Source of the DNA: Anaeramoeba flamelloides
Taxonomy: Eukaryota; Metamonada; Anaeramoebidae
Assembly (NCBI GenBank): GCA_027625915.1
Contig: JANTQA010000032.1
Location: forward strand, 4,092,001 to 4,156,000
Direction: 5' to 3'
DNA length: 64,000 nucleotides
The notes under the pieces are model-generated. The model saw only the letters and a list, made by a program, of their open reading frames with translations. It searched no databases and had not been told where the DNA came from. The translations under genes were made by a program, and so were the position numbers. Below are positions 1 to 10,799 of the stretch, piece by piece. Position 1 is the first letter of the stretch. Every line of letters begins with the position of its first letter.

Positions 1-3000
1 GAAAAGGAAAAGGAAAAGGAAAAGGAAAATAAATTAAGTTGGTGTCAATATCATGAAGAATCAAAACAAAAAGGAGTATTAAGATATAATTGTGCAGATT
101 CGCTTGATAGAACAAATGTATGCTCATTTTTTGTTTGCTGGTTAGTCTTAAAAAAAATGAGGAAATTCATTGATCAAGTAAAAAACGAAAAAGAAAATGA
201 AAATGAAAATAAAAATGAAAAGAGTAATTCGAATTCAATTAAATTTAATTTTTCAAATATACGAAAATCTTTGGATCCAAATTTATTATCGAGTTTAAGT
301 GATTTTTTTGTATTAAATGGGGACGTTGTCTCTTTATTATATACACATTCACCTGCATTATATACAACCTTAATTCGGAAATATTCAAAAAAATTAAAAA
401 ATACCAATCCTTCAAGCGATACAAAAATTAGTATTAAAAGAAGATATCAAAATTTGGTGAAAGATCCTATGAGGCAAGTGCAATACGAAATGTTTCTTGG
501 AGAAAAAATTGGGAAATACTTTCCAAGTTCAACATTTTTCTATCAATTAGTTAGCAGTTGGCCATCTTTTTTCCTCCAAACTATAAATGGCAAAGAGATT
601 AATTTGAAGAAAACAAAGCAGGTGCCACTTCAAAATTCGGGTGTTTTGTATGATTCATCAACAATTTGCATTTTATCCAAAAATTTACCTTTCTTTGAAT
701 TCTATTTTTATTTGTCTCAGCCTTGCTTTATTACAGAAATTTCAATTACAATGAGAAAGTTATCCAAATATGGTACCTCTCCTCTCACCATGGATGTGTA
801 TTCTTCAAAATATCATGACGTTCCTTTAGTACACTACCAATCCATATCCTTACCTATAGTTTCTGATGGTACTACAATAACTTATCAACTCGGAGAGCAT
901 CGGATTCTATATTATAACCAAAGTAAAGGCGATTCCGAATTGTACAATTTTGATGATAAAAAAAAGAAAAATGATCTATTATCTAGAATTGTATTGATCA
1001 GAATGTTTAGTGGGAACCAGATGTCTTCAAAGAATTTGATCATTGGCAAAATAGAAATTAACGGAATAATTCCTCATTCCAGTATTTATAAGGAAAAATA
1101 TCTAAAACAAGAAGAAGAGAAGCAAGTCAGAAAGAAAAAGAAAGTTATTAATTCTTCTAATTCCCCTTCTTATTCTTATTCATTTAATAATAATAAGAAG
1201 GGCCAAATATTACAAATGGAAAAAAAAGACCTAGCAAAGAAAAAGAAAGAAAAAGAAAGAAAAATTCTTGATTCACTTTTACAAAAAAAAATTATTCCAC
1301 AAAATTTTATTTATTCAAAAAAAATACAAACTATAACCCGTAGAAAAATTAAAGAAGATTTATTTAAAAATACTAAGATGAAAGTTATTATAAAAAATGA
1401 TCAAAAAATCATTACAACTGGAGAATTACCTTTTGATATGGAAAAATATTATTTAGATCAATTTTTGAATCAAAATATTAATCATAATAAAAAAAAAAAG
1501 GAAAAAATTCAAAATGTATCAGAAAATAAGAATAATAATAATTTTTTACTAGAATCAAAACAAGAAGGAGAGAAGGAGAAGGAGAAGGAGAAAGAGAAGG
1601 AGAAGGAGAAGGAGAAGGAAGATAAAAAAGACAACGAAAATGAAAATGATAAAAAAAGTGAAAATGAAAATGAAAATGAAAATGAAAGGGTTGAAAATAA
1701 AAAACGAAAAAAAAATGAAAAGGAAGAAAGGGGAAAAGAGAAAGAAAAAAAAGAAAAAGACATCATAAAAGAAAATAAAGATTTAGGTACAAGTAAAAGT
1801 AAAAATACAAAAGAGAGCAAAAATGAGGAAAATAAAGATGAAAATCAAAATCAAGATGATATTAAAAAAAAAAAAAATTATTCAAAGATTGTTGATTTTT
1901 TAATAAAAACACGAAAAAAACATAATCAAAAAATAACATTTTTAGACGCTCTTCATTTAGAAGCGATTAGATTAAAGAACAACTTGTCGACTCACATTCG
2001 AGATGAAATTTTACAAGAAAAAATTTTAAATATTCAAAATTATAATCCCAATAGATTTGTATTTTATCGTGATCCGAAATTTATCATTAGCCTGATGAAA
2101 AATAAAAAATTCAATACAAAATTTTGCTCTGATGCAAAATGTGACGTAATTTTAACACCGGGAAAAATTTTTCAATGTTGTTATTGTTTAAGAAAATATT
2201 GTTTAAATTGTAAATCAAAAAAGGGGATTATAATAATTGAATATCTATGGAAGACTCCGAAAAAAGTTTGTCAATCTTGTTATAAAACCATTAAACAGCA
2301 AAAGGTTTTATTAAAATTTATCAGACAGAAAAAAGAAAATGAAAAGGGTAAGACTTATAGGGAACAATTAAAAGTTACAAGCCAATTATTAAAACAATTG
2401 GAAATTAATAATACGATGAAGAATAATGATTCTTTTCGTTCCAATAATAATTCGGTTAATTCAGTTAATTCGGTTAATTCAGTCAATCGGGTTAATTTGA
2501 AGAATGTTGCACTTTTTCCAAAAGCTGGGATTTTGAAATCAGTTATAACAGATAACAAATCACCTACAATAGAAACTATTCTTTTCCCAACTTTCTTGGA
2601 AAAATGTTATTCTAATGATAATAAATATGATAATTTTAATAATTTTTTGAAATTCAAAAAATTTTGGTTTTCAAAATTAGGTGAATACGAGACAGAAATT
2701 TTAATTATTTTATCGTCGGAAACTAAAATTAAAGAGTTGCAAATACTTGTGGATCCTTTAGGATATCACGAACACGATTCCCCGATAATTGAAATAAATT
2801 TAGGCAAAACTTTAAAATCAATTCGTCCTTATGGTACGTGGGATATTAAAAAGGAAATGCGTAACCAAGGCAGTGGGGGTGAGAAACCTACCACTAAGAA
2901 TAAAGCAATTGCGCCGGGTGAAATTTTAAGATATCCAATTAATGAAAATCAAACATTTCGTGTAGTATGGTTATTAATCTCTATTCCTAAGCCTACTAAC

Positions 3001-3684
3001 AATGGCGCAGAAAGAGGCGGTAGTTGGCATAAGGATGGAGACAATGTTAAGCCCAATATTATCAAGGTGAATCAAGCTACGGAAAGCGATAATAACCGTG
3101 TAGAGGAGATTGGAAATAATTTGAAAAATGAAATAAGGCAGAATAAGGATCAGGAAAAAGGAAAAGAAGTGCAAGCTTTGGACAATGGATCCATCATGGC
3201 AATGAATACAACTGAGTGGGGTAACAGGCTACATATAGGAAGAATTAGAATTCTTGGGATCCCAAAGCATGTCCGTCCTCCAATCCCGAGAGCAAAACAG
3301 CAAGACTTTTATACACAGCAAAATCTTGTTTCAAAACTTTCCACAATTAAAATTTTATGGAAAAAATTTGATGATCAAAAAAAAATTTTAGAATTATTAT
3401 TCCAAAAGCAGACTGTAAGCGGGTTCGTAACAACGATAGAGCATGGTGAAGGCGGATATCATTCACAGGCTAAATGCTATTTAATCTCCATCTATAATCT
3501 AAATCGAGAGAAAAAATTCTTAAATGGTGAAAAAATTGGTAAATTTATAGTTCCCAGAACTAATACACAAACCGATTTAATATTCCCCTTTAACAAAAAA
3601 TATTTGGGCAATCGAATTACAATCGAATTTTTATCTAATTATGGTGGAAATGAAATTACTCCTGGAAAAATTCAACTTTTTTAA
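1..3684 (+). CDS. SAC9-like phosphoinositide phosphatase (5' end outside window)
   Basis: The frame is open from base 1, so the ATG at 157 is internal and the gene begins upstream; 1227 codons are visible. Residues 28-41 carry the SAC-domain catalytic P-loop, RYNCADSLDRTN, with the CX5R nucleophile Cys31 and Arg37. Most SAC phosphatases read CxDCLDRTN; Ser in place of the second Cys is what I recall from plant SAC9. SAC domains hydrolyse phosphate from phosphoinositides on membranes. Downstream are two beta-rich segments (about residues 200-360 and 920-1000), Lys/Glu/Asn low-complexity tracts (about 510-660), and a Cys-rich finger at residues 709-760 with four Cys pairs (CSDAKC, CCYC, CLNC, CQSC), which resembles a FYVE-type zinc finger that would bind PI3P. 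An SVN repeat follows at about 818-830. The phosphatase call is firm; the SAC9 subfamily and the FYVE label are inferences. Only the last part of the SAC domain is in the window. Confidence 0.8.
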   Translation, partial: EKEKEKEKENKLSWCQYHEESKQKGVLRYNCADSLDRTNVCSFFVCWLVLKKMRKFIDQVKNEKENENENKNEKSNSNSIKFNFSNIRKSLDPNLLSSLSDFFVLNGDVVSLLYTHSPALYTTLIRKYSKKLKNTNPSSDTKISIKRRYQNLVKDPMRQVQYEMFLGEKIGKYFPSSTFFYQLVSSWPSFFLQTINGKEINLKKTKQVPLQNSGVLYDSSTICILSKNLPFFEFYFYLSQPCFITEISITMRKLSKYGTSPLTMDVYSSKYHDVPLVHYQSISLPIVSDGTTITYQLGEHRILYYNQSKGDSELYNFDDKKKKNDLLSRIVLIRMFSGNQMSSKNLIIGKIEINGIIPHSSIYKEKYLKQEEEKQVRKKKKVINSSNSPSYSYSFNNNKKGQILQMEKKDLAKKKKEKERKILDSLLQKKIIPQNFIYSKKIQTITRRKIKEDLFKNTKMKVIIKNDQKIITTGELPFDMEKYYLDQFLNQNINHNKKKKEKIQNVSENKNNNNFLLESKQEGEKEKEKEKEKEKEKEKEDKKDNENENDKKSENENENENERVENKKRKKNEKEERGKEKEKKEKDIIKENKDLGTSKSKNTKESKNEENKDENQNQDDIKKKKNYSKIVDFLIKTRKKHNQKITFLDALHLEAIRLKNNLSTHIRDEILQEKILNIQNYNPNRFVFYRDPKFIISLMKNKKFNTKFCSDAKCDVILTPGKIFQCCYCLRKYCLNCKSKKGIIIIEYLWKTPKKVCQSCYKTIKQQKVLLKFIRQKKENEKGKTYREQLKVTSQLLKQLEINNTMKNNDSFRSNNNSVNSVNSVNSVNRVNLKNVALFPKAGILKSVITDNKSPTIETILFPTFLEKCYSNDNKYDNFNNFLKFKKFWFSKLGEYETEILIILSSETKIKELQILVDPLGYHEHDSPIIEINLGKTLKSIRPYGTWDIKKEMRNQGSGGEKPTTKNKAIAPGEILRYPINENQTFRVVWLLISIPKPTNNGAERGGSWHKDGDNVKPNIIKVNQATESDNNRVEEIGNNLKNEIRQNKDQEKGKEVQALDNGSIMAMNTTEWGNRLHIGRIRILGIPKHVRPPIPRAKQQDFYTQQNLVSKLSTIKILWKKFDDQKKILELLFQKQTVSGFVTTIEHGEGGYHSQAKCYLISIYNLNREKKFLNGEKIGKFIVPRTNTQTDLIFPFNKKYLGNRITIEFLSNYGGNEITPGKIQLF

Positions 3685-3806
3685 AAAAAGGAAATGTTTT
3701 TAATAAAAATTAGATTTTTTGTTTTTTTTTTTTTGTAAATAAAAGTTAAATTATAAAAGTATTATTGACGAATATGGTATATTTATTATATTTTAAATGG
3801 TTGAAT

Positions 3807-3833
3807 GTATGTGTGTGTGTGTGTGTGTGTGTT
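3807..3833. repeat. (GT)n microsatellite
   Basis: About twelve GT dinucleotides in a row, some 120 bp downstream of the phosphatase stop codon. Confidence 0.9.
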
Positions 3834-4337
3834 CAAAATACCGAAAAGAGAAAATTATTAAATAATAAAAATTACAATACAATTCATTTGAAGTGGGTTT
3901 GAAAATAATTCATATTATGAATAAACTATTAAATTTATCTTACGTTTTGTAGTTTTTCTTAAATTTAATACAAAATCGAGGGAAATAAAATATTAATGTT
4001 TTTTTGTTTTAATTTTTTTAAATTGTTTTAATTGTAATTTTTTTTTTTTATTTAGGGATAATTCCTCAAGCCAAAAGGAAGAAGTTTTTTTATTTGTGTT
4101 CGTTTAATTAAGAAAAGTTCGCTAAATAAACATAAAACTTGTGAAAGTAATTGATATTTTATCTTTCAATTCTGGATTTAAAGTCTTTTTCATAAAAGTT
4201 ACCACTACTTAATACTCTTGAAAGAGGTTTTGTCTAGTTTTATAAGATATATTGTTCAAAAAAATTTTCATTTTTTCGATTTTTTTATAATATTATTTTT
4301 CTTTTCCAGATTTTTGTTTTTTTTTCTTTCTTGTTTT

Positions 4338-4341
4338 TTTT

Positions 4342-4391
<50 letters not shown>

Positions 4392-4393
4392 CT
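4338..4393. repeat. Poly-T tract
   Basis: Nearly uninterrupted T run of about 50 bases. It makes a spurious all-Phe reading frame on the plus strand at 4218-4448. Confidence 0.9.
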
Positions 4394-4893
4394 TTCCTTT
4401 TTGCTTTTTTTTATTTGCTTTTTCTTTTCTTTTTTTTTTTTTTTTTGATAATATTTTTCTTTTGATTTTTTTATTTGTTAAAAATTACTTTTGATTTTTA
4501 AAAAGTTTTTAATTTGACAAATAAATTTAAAAATCAAATTTTAGTTAAATAAAATACTCAAAATGAATTCTAGAGGGATGGAATTGTATCAGTATATAAA
4601 AAGAATTATTACAGATATCTAAGAATACTTATTATTGGATGTTTTTTGAGATTGTAGAATGGGATTATTTTTAGAATAAAACCCCTTTATTTAATATTTT
4701 GAAGAACTGATAGATCCGGGATTTTTCTTCTTATAATTTTCGTATTATTTTGAATAAGAAAATCAAAGATTGAATTTTATAAAAATTGGTTCATTATTAA
4801 AGAATTGACAAAAAAATCGAGGTCGATCCAATTGAATTTACTTAAAAATTATCATAAATTATAAGTAATTTTAAGGAATATCTAAAATATGCC

Positions 4894-5090
4894 ATGATGA
4901 AGGTTATAGGGGTCAAAATATTATTAAATTATGTCCTTTATTACTTGAAATCCCTTAAAACCATTATATTTCAATAATACAATGTTTCAAATTCCTAATT
5001 TTTTTTTGAAATTTAATGGTTTTAAGGGATTTCAAGTAATAAAGGGCAGAATTTAATCATATTTTGACCCTATTATCCCATCATATTGAC
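4894..5090. mobile_element. Foldback (long inverted repeat) element
   Basis: The left arm (about 4894-4975) and right arm (about 5006-5090) are imperfect reverse complements. The inner 35 bp, around AATCCCTTAAAACCATTA, pair with one mismatch; the outer part around GGTCAAAATATTATTAAAT pairs with several. The spacer is about 30 bp. There is no coding capacity. This is a MITE-like or foldback relic; I could not identify a target duplication. Confidence 0.7.
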
Positions 5091-6143
5091 TTTATTTTAC
5101 CTATTACTGTTGATATTCGAGGTGTGTATTGTTTTTAATATAAATTTTTTTTGAAAAAATATACTTGATCTATTTTTAAAAATATTCATTTTTGGATTTA
5201 AATTTTTAAATAATGGGATTTATGAAATCAAAACCATATTTACTTATTTTTTACTGTACATTTTTTTTAATTGTTTAATGAAAAGGTGTTGAATAAAAAA
5301 ATAAAGAATAAAAGTGAAAAAATTACCTTACTGAAAAAAATCCCTGACTAGATTTTTAGGTGTGAATATTAGGAAAATTGCTATATAATTTCTTTTATTT
5401 AAAATCAAATCCTTTTTTTTTAAGAAGAAAACTTTTAAAATTATAACTCACTCGCCCACTTATTGGAATGCTGATTAATTAAATTATACTTGTTCAAAAC
5501 AATATTCAATCAATCCAAAAACAAGAATAAAAAATTAAAATTTTCCAAACTCTTCCTAAACCTCTATAAAACTCAATTTTTTTTTCAAAAAAAGTAGATC
5601 TACTTTTGTTATCAAGCTATTACTTGAGTATTCTCGAGAAATTTATCTTTAATGAACTTTAGGTGGGTTTATTACTTATTTCATAAAAAAAATGGTTAGT
5701 TCTAAAAAGGATTTAATTTTAAATATTTGCAAATACATTACAATTTTGTATATATTAACAAAGAAAAATCTTTTCGGGGATTGTTTTCATGTAAGGTATT
5801 TTTTTCACTAATATATACTTTTTATTTTGAGTGGGGATTTAATAAGTCTATATTAGCTATTTTAAGTGACACTTTTTCACATAAGAAAATGTTGAGGTAT
5901 TGAATTTTTTACCTTTCACTTATTAAAAAGAATAAATTGTATGAAGAAATTGGATAAATAAATACTTATTTCAAAGCTAAAAAACCGAAAAAATAATTTT
6001 TATAATGATTTTTAATGAAAATTTTTAAATTCAAATAACTATAAGGGATTTTCAACAACAATTCCAATTTTTAAAATATTTCAATCTTGTCGAGGAAACT
6101 AAAAAAATACTTATAAAAATTGGGTAATTTTTTTTGTGTTTAA

Positions 6144-6906
6144 AGGATTAGCGTCACTATAGATTTTTCAATAATCAAAGTATGTTGAAATTGGATGTAA
6201 ATGATATAAGTGCACCATGGCTCGAATAGTTTCTGTGACTCTAAAAAATCTATTATAAATCTTATTGCACAATAAATTATTACATTTTTTACTAATGATC
6301 ACTATTAAAAAACTTGTCATTTTGAAAAATTTTTTTTTAAAATTCCTTTTCCAAATTTAAAATTAGAAACCCAAAATACAGTATTCTGGTATTTAATAAT
6401 TTAGATTTAGAACTTCCAAAGGTATTTATTTTTCATAATTTTTGAATTTCAAAGATTAACTCAATAATCATCAACATAAAAGCACAAAGACTGATTAGTT
6501 TTGTTTTCTTTTGATAAAGATACCTGTAGCATCAAAATATTTGCATGATTTCTCGAAATAATTTGTCAAAAAAATTTATTGGTTAATTATTTAATTTTTT
6601 AAAAAAAACGAATTTTTTAGTAACTAATCTACATTTCGCCACAAATTTAAGAAAGATATTTTGTGACTTTGTAGTCTGAATATTGATAATTCAACCTTTA
6701 AATTTATGGTGAAATGCATATTTTATTCTGAAATTGCTGGGTTTTTTATTAATACATAGATCATTTTTATATTGATGAAATCAACAAATATTACTACTTG
6801 ACTAAAAGATATTTTAGAGACATTTGAACCAATGTAACACTAATGTGTTTAGGTCCCATAACAACAGATTTTGATCCTAGGCTTCTCCTTGGTAGACGTT
6901 AATCCC
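6144..6906. mobile_element. TTAA-bounded non-autonomous DNA element, copy A (763 bp)
   Basis: It begins AGGATTAGCGTC and ends GACGTTAATCCC, a short terminal inverted repeat, and is flanked by TTAA at 6140-6143 and 6907-6910. Beyond the first 12 bp the two ends remain weakly complementary for about 90 bp (for example the ATCAAAGTATGTTG block against ATCAAAATATGCTG on the other side). A second copy in the opposite orientation lies at 16460-17218. No transposase frame is present. TTAA duplications are known from piggyBac and Kolobok transposons; which one applies here is not decided. Confidence 0.8.
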
Positions 6907-7258
6907 TTAATGATTTGAAATAGAAATTAATAAATATTAAATTCAAATTTTAGGAGGATCTAAGAAACGGAAAAATTGTTGAAACCGGTAAAAATTAGCT
7001 TTTTTTTGTAAAAGAAATTCTCTGTGGGTATAGATAACTAAGACTCAAGAACTCTATCAGAAAACTTTTAAGATAGTTTCTCAGTTTTAACTTTAAGAAA
7101 TTGTCCTTTACAGCTGTTTGAAATGGAAAATGTTTGTATTGTAAGTTCGAAATTTTTGTATAGCTTCTCAAAATTGATTGTTTATTCACTTAAGATCAAC
7201 CTTTAATTTAGAGTGTGATTATCCTTTAAAGAATATCATTTTTTGTAAATTTTTAAAA

Positions 7259-8078
7259 ATGGTAAATTTCTTTCTTTTTTTTGTTTTTTTTGGTCCAACA
7301 ACAATCTTTTGAAGTGTTTCATCCTTACCTCAAATATTTCAAACTTTTTTTATTCTACCTAAAAGCCAACCCGTTTTAAAAGATCAAGAAAAAAAAGAGG
7401 ACAAATTATTCATGGTTATGGACGTGTAGGAAAACACAGAAAGCATCCAAGTGGTAGAGGGAAATCAGGTGGTCTCCAGCATCATAGGTAATTTTTTTCT
7501 TAATTTTTTCTTTTTATTTTTTAACAAAACTTCACCTTTTCTGGTTTGCTTTTTTTTTTTTTTTTATTTTTTCTTATGTTTGAAGTTATGAGTTTTATTC
7601 TTCACAGTCTTTTTGTTTGTAAGTCTAAACAACAAAAAAGAAATACAAACCAAACTAATCACAATTCTTTCTTTTCTTTTTCTTCAATTCTTTCAATTTT
7701 TTTTATTTTTTTTTTTGATTTTTCAACAAAAAAAGAATTGCCTTTGATAAATATCATCCAGGCTTTTTTGGAAAAGTAGGTATGAGATGGTATCATAAAC
7801 AAAACAATATCAAATATGCACCAATCATCAACCTTGATAAACTTTGGACTTTAGTACCAGAAGAAACAAGAAAAAAATACCAAAAAGCAAAAGAAGGCGA
7901 CGAAGTACCAGTTATTGATGTTGTCAAATTTGGATATTTTAGAGTTCTTGGAAAAGGAAGACTCCCAAAACAGCCAATGATCGTAAGAGCTAAATCATTT
8001 TCAGAAACAGCAGAAAAGAAAATTAAAGCTGTTGGTGGTGTGTGTGAACTTGTTTTTGAAAAAAATAAAAAGAAATAA
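7259..8078 (+). CDS. RPL27A: 60S ribosomal protein L27a (uL15), three exons
   Basis: Exons are 7259-7261 (the ATG alone), 7366-7487 and 7736-8078, giving 155 residues, close to the usual 148 or so. Introns are 104 and 248 bp with GT-AG ends; the second is phase 2 (CATCATAG then GTAATT; AAAAAG then AATTGCC). The protein shows the family hallmarks [43 protein letters not shown] and [11 protein letters not shown], and ends in a Lys-rich tail. uL15 sits in the large ribosomal subunit. The exon 2 frame lacks its own Met: CCAACCCG begins directly after an acceptor, and the best start is the ATG that abuts the GTAAAT donor at 7262. An intron directly after the start codon is common in ribosomal-protein genes. 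Identity is very secure; exon 1 is an inference from phase and family. Confidence 0.93.
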
Positions 8079-8788
8079 ACAAAAAAAAAAAAAAAAAAAA
8101 AATCATTACAGAAAAATTTAAAAAACAAAAAATCTTTGAATTCAAACAATAAACACTTGAACTGCTATATTTTCAGATAAATTTGCACCAAATTCTTTTC
8201 ACAAACCTCATTTTTCTTTTAATTTGAAAAAAAAAAGCTATTTCTTTTCTTTGCTTTTTTTTTAATTTTTTTTCTCTTTGCTTTACTTTTCAAATTAAAT
8301 TATTCTCGGAAACAGTTTTGTAATTTCAGATCTCCTAGAAAAGATCACGGTACAGCCCAAAATGTAAATTATTATTTGCTTTTACGAGAAAAAAAAATGA
8401 GATCGCAAGATCTTATCACTCCCTTGATTTTTTAAACAGTGAATTGCTCACCTTCACAAATGTGTTCAAATTAACAATTATTTTTAGAAATCGTTTCAAA
8501 TAGTTTTTGCCATTTGTCTGATTGATGAGATTTGAGAAAAAATTGATTTTTGGAAAAATAGGAATCAAAAATTATTATCCCATCATTAATTGGATAACAA
8601 CTACAGATCAGTTCTTTTTTTTTCTTTCAAGAAATGTTTTTTTAAATTTTTGCTTTTTTTTCATTGTGATAAGCTTTGTGAGAAAAATTTCCCACTTCAG
8701 TTAGTTTTTATTGAAATGGAGTTGGTTTCAGGTTTGTTGAAAAAAAAATGATACAATGTTTAAGTTTTTAATATTGAAATTTATCTAA
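8079..8788. other. Intergenic, 3' of L27a
   Basis: AT-rich sequence with a poly-A run right after the L27a stop (about 8081-8102), suitable as 3' UTR. I see no gene, RNA or clear repeat in the rest. Confidence 0.5.
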
Positions 8789-9246
8789 CTGTTGAGAGAA
8801 AAATGTTGGACACAGAAAAATGGTTGGACACCATTTTTAATTGGGAACATTACTGAAATTGAAAATCAAATCCTATTGATAACTAGGTGACTTTTATATA
8901 AATCCAGGTTTAAAGGTGTTAAAAGTTCATTAATCTGTGGTTTGTGTAGAATACTCATTTGAATGGTTGATAACTCAAGTAGATCATGCTATTTTAACAA
9001 AAATCCAAGTTTTAGTAAAGTTTACTATTAATTCAGAAAAAGGTAATTTTTAAACTTGATTTAGATTATAAGAGATAAGGTTTTGAAAAAGTAGAATTAC
9101 ATTAATCGTTATTCTAATCAGTAGATTATTGTTATTTTCTTTAGTTATTTCACAAATGATTGAAATTAAAAATCATTTTTAGTAATGTTCCCAATTAAAA
9201 ATGCTGTCCAACCATTTTTCTGTGTCCAACATTTTTCTCTCTACAG
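8789..9246. mobile_element. MITE with CTG...CAG termini, copy 1 (458 bp)
   Basis: The ends are CTGTTGAGAGAAAAATG and, reverse-complemented, CTGTAGAGAGAAAAATG; complementarity continues for about 70 bp through TTGGACACAGAAAAATGG and TTTTTAATTGGGAACATT. The trinucleotide TAA flanks it on both sides (8786-8788, 9247-9249). A second copy at 15898-16354 is flanked by TGA on both sides, so the boundaries are well supported and the duplication is 3 bp. There is no coding capacity. The 3-bp T-N-A target is reminiscent of PIF/Harbinger, but the superfamily is not established. Confidence 0.85.
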
Positions 9247-9261
9247 TAAAGTACAAATCTC

Positions 9262-9422
9262 TATTTAATTTTTTTACCTAAATTTAATAGAGATTGAGAA
9301 AATATTTTACCAATTACTTAGATTTGAAAAATCCTTTTTGTTTTCAATATTAAACATTATTTCTCGATAAGGAATCCTTATTAAGAAATTGGTCATAAAA
9401 AAAAATAATAGAGACTAGTCCC
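9262..9422. mobile_element. Terminal fragment of the CTAGTCTC TTAA family
   Basis: The segment containing TCTCGATAAGGAATCCTTATT, the TTGGTCATAAAAAAAA stretch and the end TAATAGAGACTAGTCCC is a diverged copy of the first 100 bp (reverse complement) of the element at 51412-52347. It abuts TTAA at 9423-9426, which is also the left TTAA of the next element. Confidence 0.6.
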
Positions 9423-9426
9423 TTAA

Positions 9427-9978
9427 GGTTTACAATCCCTGAAACTGTAAAAAAGATTATCTTGTATTGGGTATGTCAACTTGTTATTTTGGTTCTTAGC
9501 TGATCGATCCACAACTAAGTTTGGATCGTATAGGTGGTTGAAAAATGCTATTTTAGTCATTTTATTTTTTTTTTTTCCGAAATCCAGATTGATGAGTCTA
9601 AGATTAATTGATTGGAAGGTATTTAATTAGTAATTGAGTTTTTTGTTTTCTATGTTGAAATTTTTATTTACGCTTTGTATTATTTGATGCTTGTAAAAAA
9701 AATTTTTTTTATTTACTCCTAACTCTGGAAAAGGAAAATGATAATTTCAATTGACAACCCAAAAATTAACACTTTCAATTCAATACCTTCCAATCAATTG
9801 ATCTTAGACTCATCAATCTGGATTTCGGAAAAAAAAAAAAAAAAATAACAAAAATAGCATTTTTCAACCACCTATACGATCCAAACTTAGTTGTGGATCG
9901 ATCAGCTAAGAACCAAAATAACAAGTTGACATACCCAATACAAGATAATCTTTTTTACAGTTTCAGGGATTGTAAACC
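9427..9978. mobile_element. TTAA-bounded long-inverted-repeat element (552 bp)
   Basis: The left arm 9427-9632 and right arm 9773-9978 are almost perfect reverse complements about 205 bp long, with a spacer of about 140 bp. The ends are GGTTTACAATCCCTGAAACTG and its complement. TTAA flanks both sides (9423-9426, 9979-9982). The near-perfect arms imply that this is a young insertion. Diverged relatives of the arm lie at 10360-10460, 28770-28880 and 42640-42740. There is no coding capacity. Confidence 0.85.
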
Positions 9979-9982
9979 TTAA

Positions 9983-10799
9983 GGTATTCTAAATGTCTGA
10001 GATTTTTCGAGAATTTTAATGTGGTATTATTAAAGGTAAAATATTGTTATTTTGATGGTTAGTGTCTGTGAGTTCAAATAAATAAGTACAATAAATTTAT
10101 CTTCTTTGTCGATCTGGAGATGGATGATTTATTTAAAGTTTAATTATTGGGTTGTATTTATTATGTTTTTAAATTTTCAATTCATTTGTTAAATTAAAAA
10201 AAAGTACCGAAGAGTATCACTTTCTTAAGGTGTCAAGTAAACTCTATGACTTTCTCTATTTTTTTGAATCTGGAAAAGCTCACGACACAAAGGAGATTAG
10301 TAATTTTCTCTCTTCAAAAATAAATTAAATAAAAATGAGATTTTATTACCACTATTAAGAACTAATACGAAGTCCAAGATAGATCAGTCAAAGAACCAAA
10401 GTAGCGCTGTTAAACACGGGGAACAAGATAATCTTTTTACCAATATCAATGGTTGTAAGATTAAATCATTGGTTTTTGAAAAAGATTTGGACGAAAGAAT
10501 AAATTATTAAAAATTAAGAAAAAGAGTTATCAACTGAATACTTTTCTAGTTTCAATGAACAAACTTAATTGAAGAACCTCAGTCAGGAAAGGAAAAAGAT
10601 TTGGAAAAGTTATTTTTTGTTATTTTTTATTACAACAGATATTTTTTTAATAGTTCAAATAAATCGAACACAACCAAAAAAGCAAATTTGTTGAAGACTA
10701 ACAAATCTTGTAAAATCATCCACAAAAAATTTTGTTAGTTTCTTTTTGTTTGACCAAACCAACAACCAACAAAATAAAAAAAAAAAACAAAATTTAAGA
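9983..10799. other. Intergenic
   Basis: AT-rich spacer upstream of the low-complexity gene. Apart from the degenerate element arm at 10360-10465, I see nothing in it. Confidence 0.5.
10360..10465. mobile_element. Degenerate arm of the 552-bp TTAA family
   Basis: The order GATCAGTCAAAGAACCAAAGTA, then AACAAGATAATCTTTTTAC, then GGTTGTAAGATTAAA matches the right arm of the 9427-9978 element at reduced identity. Only one arm is recognisable. Confidence 0.5.

Larger units (their letters stand above)
3685..7258. other. Intergenic, repeat-bearing
   Basis: No coding sequence is recognisable here. It holds a (GT)n microsatellite at 3807-3833, a poly-T tract at about 4338-4393, a foldback element at 4894-5090 and a TTAA-bounded element at 6144-6906, listed separately. 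The rest (5091-6139 and 6911-7258) is AT-rich sequence in which I see no structure. The last part should hold the promoter of the L27a gene. Confidence 0.6.

Noticed and set aside
4218-4448. Phe-rich plus-strand frame
   Set aside because: Pure product of the poly-T tract; no start context or domain.
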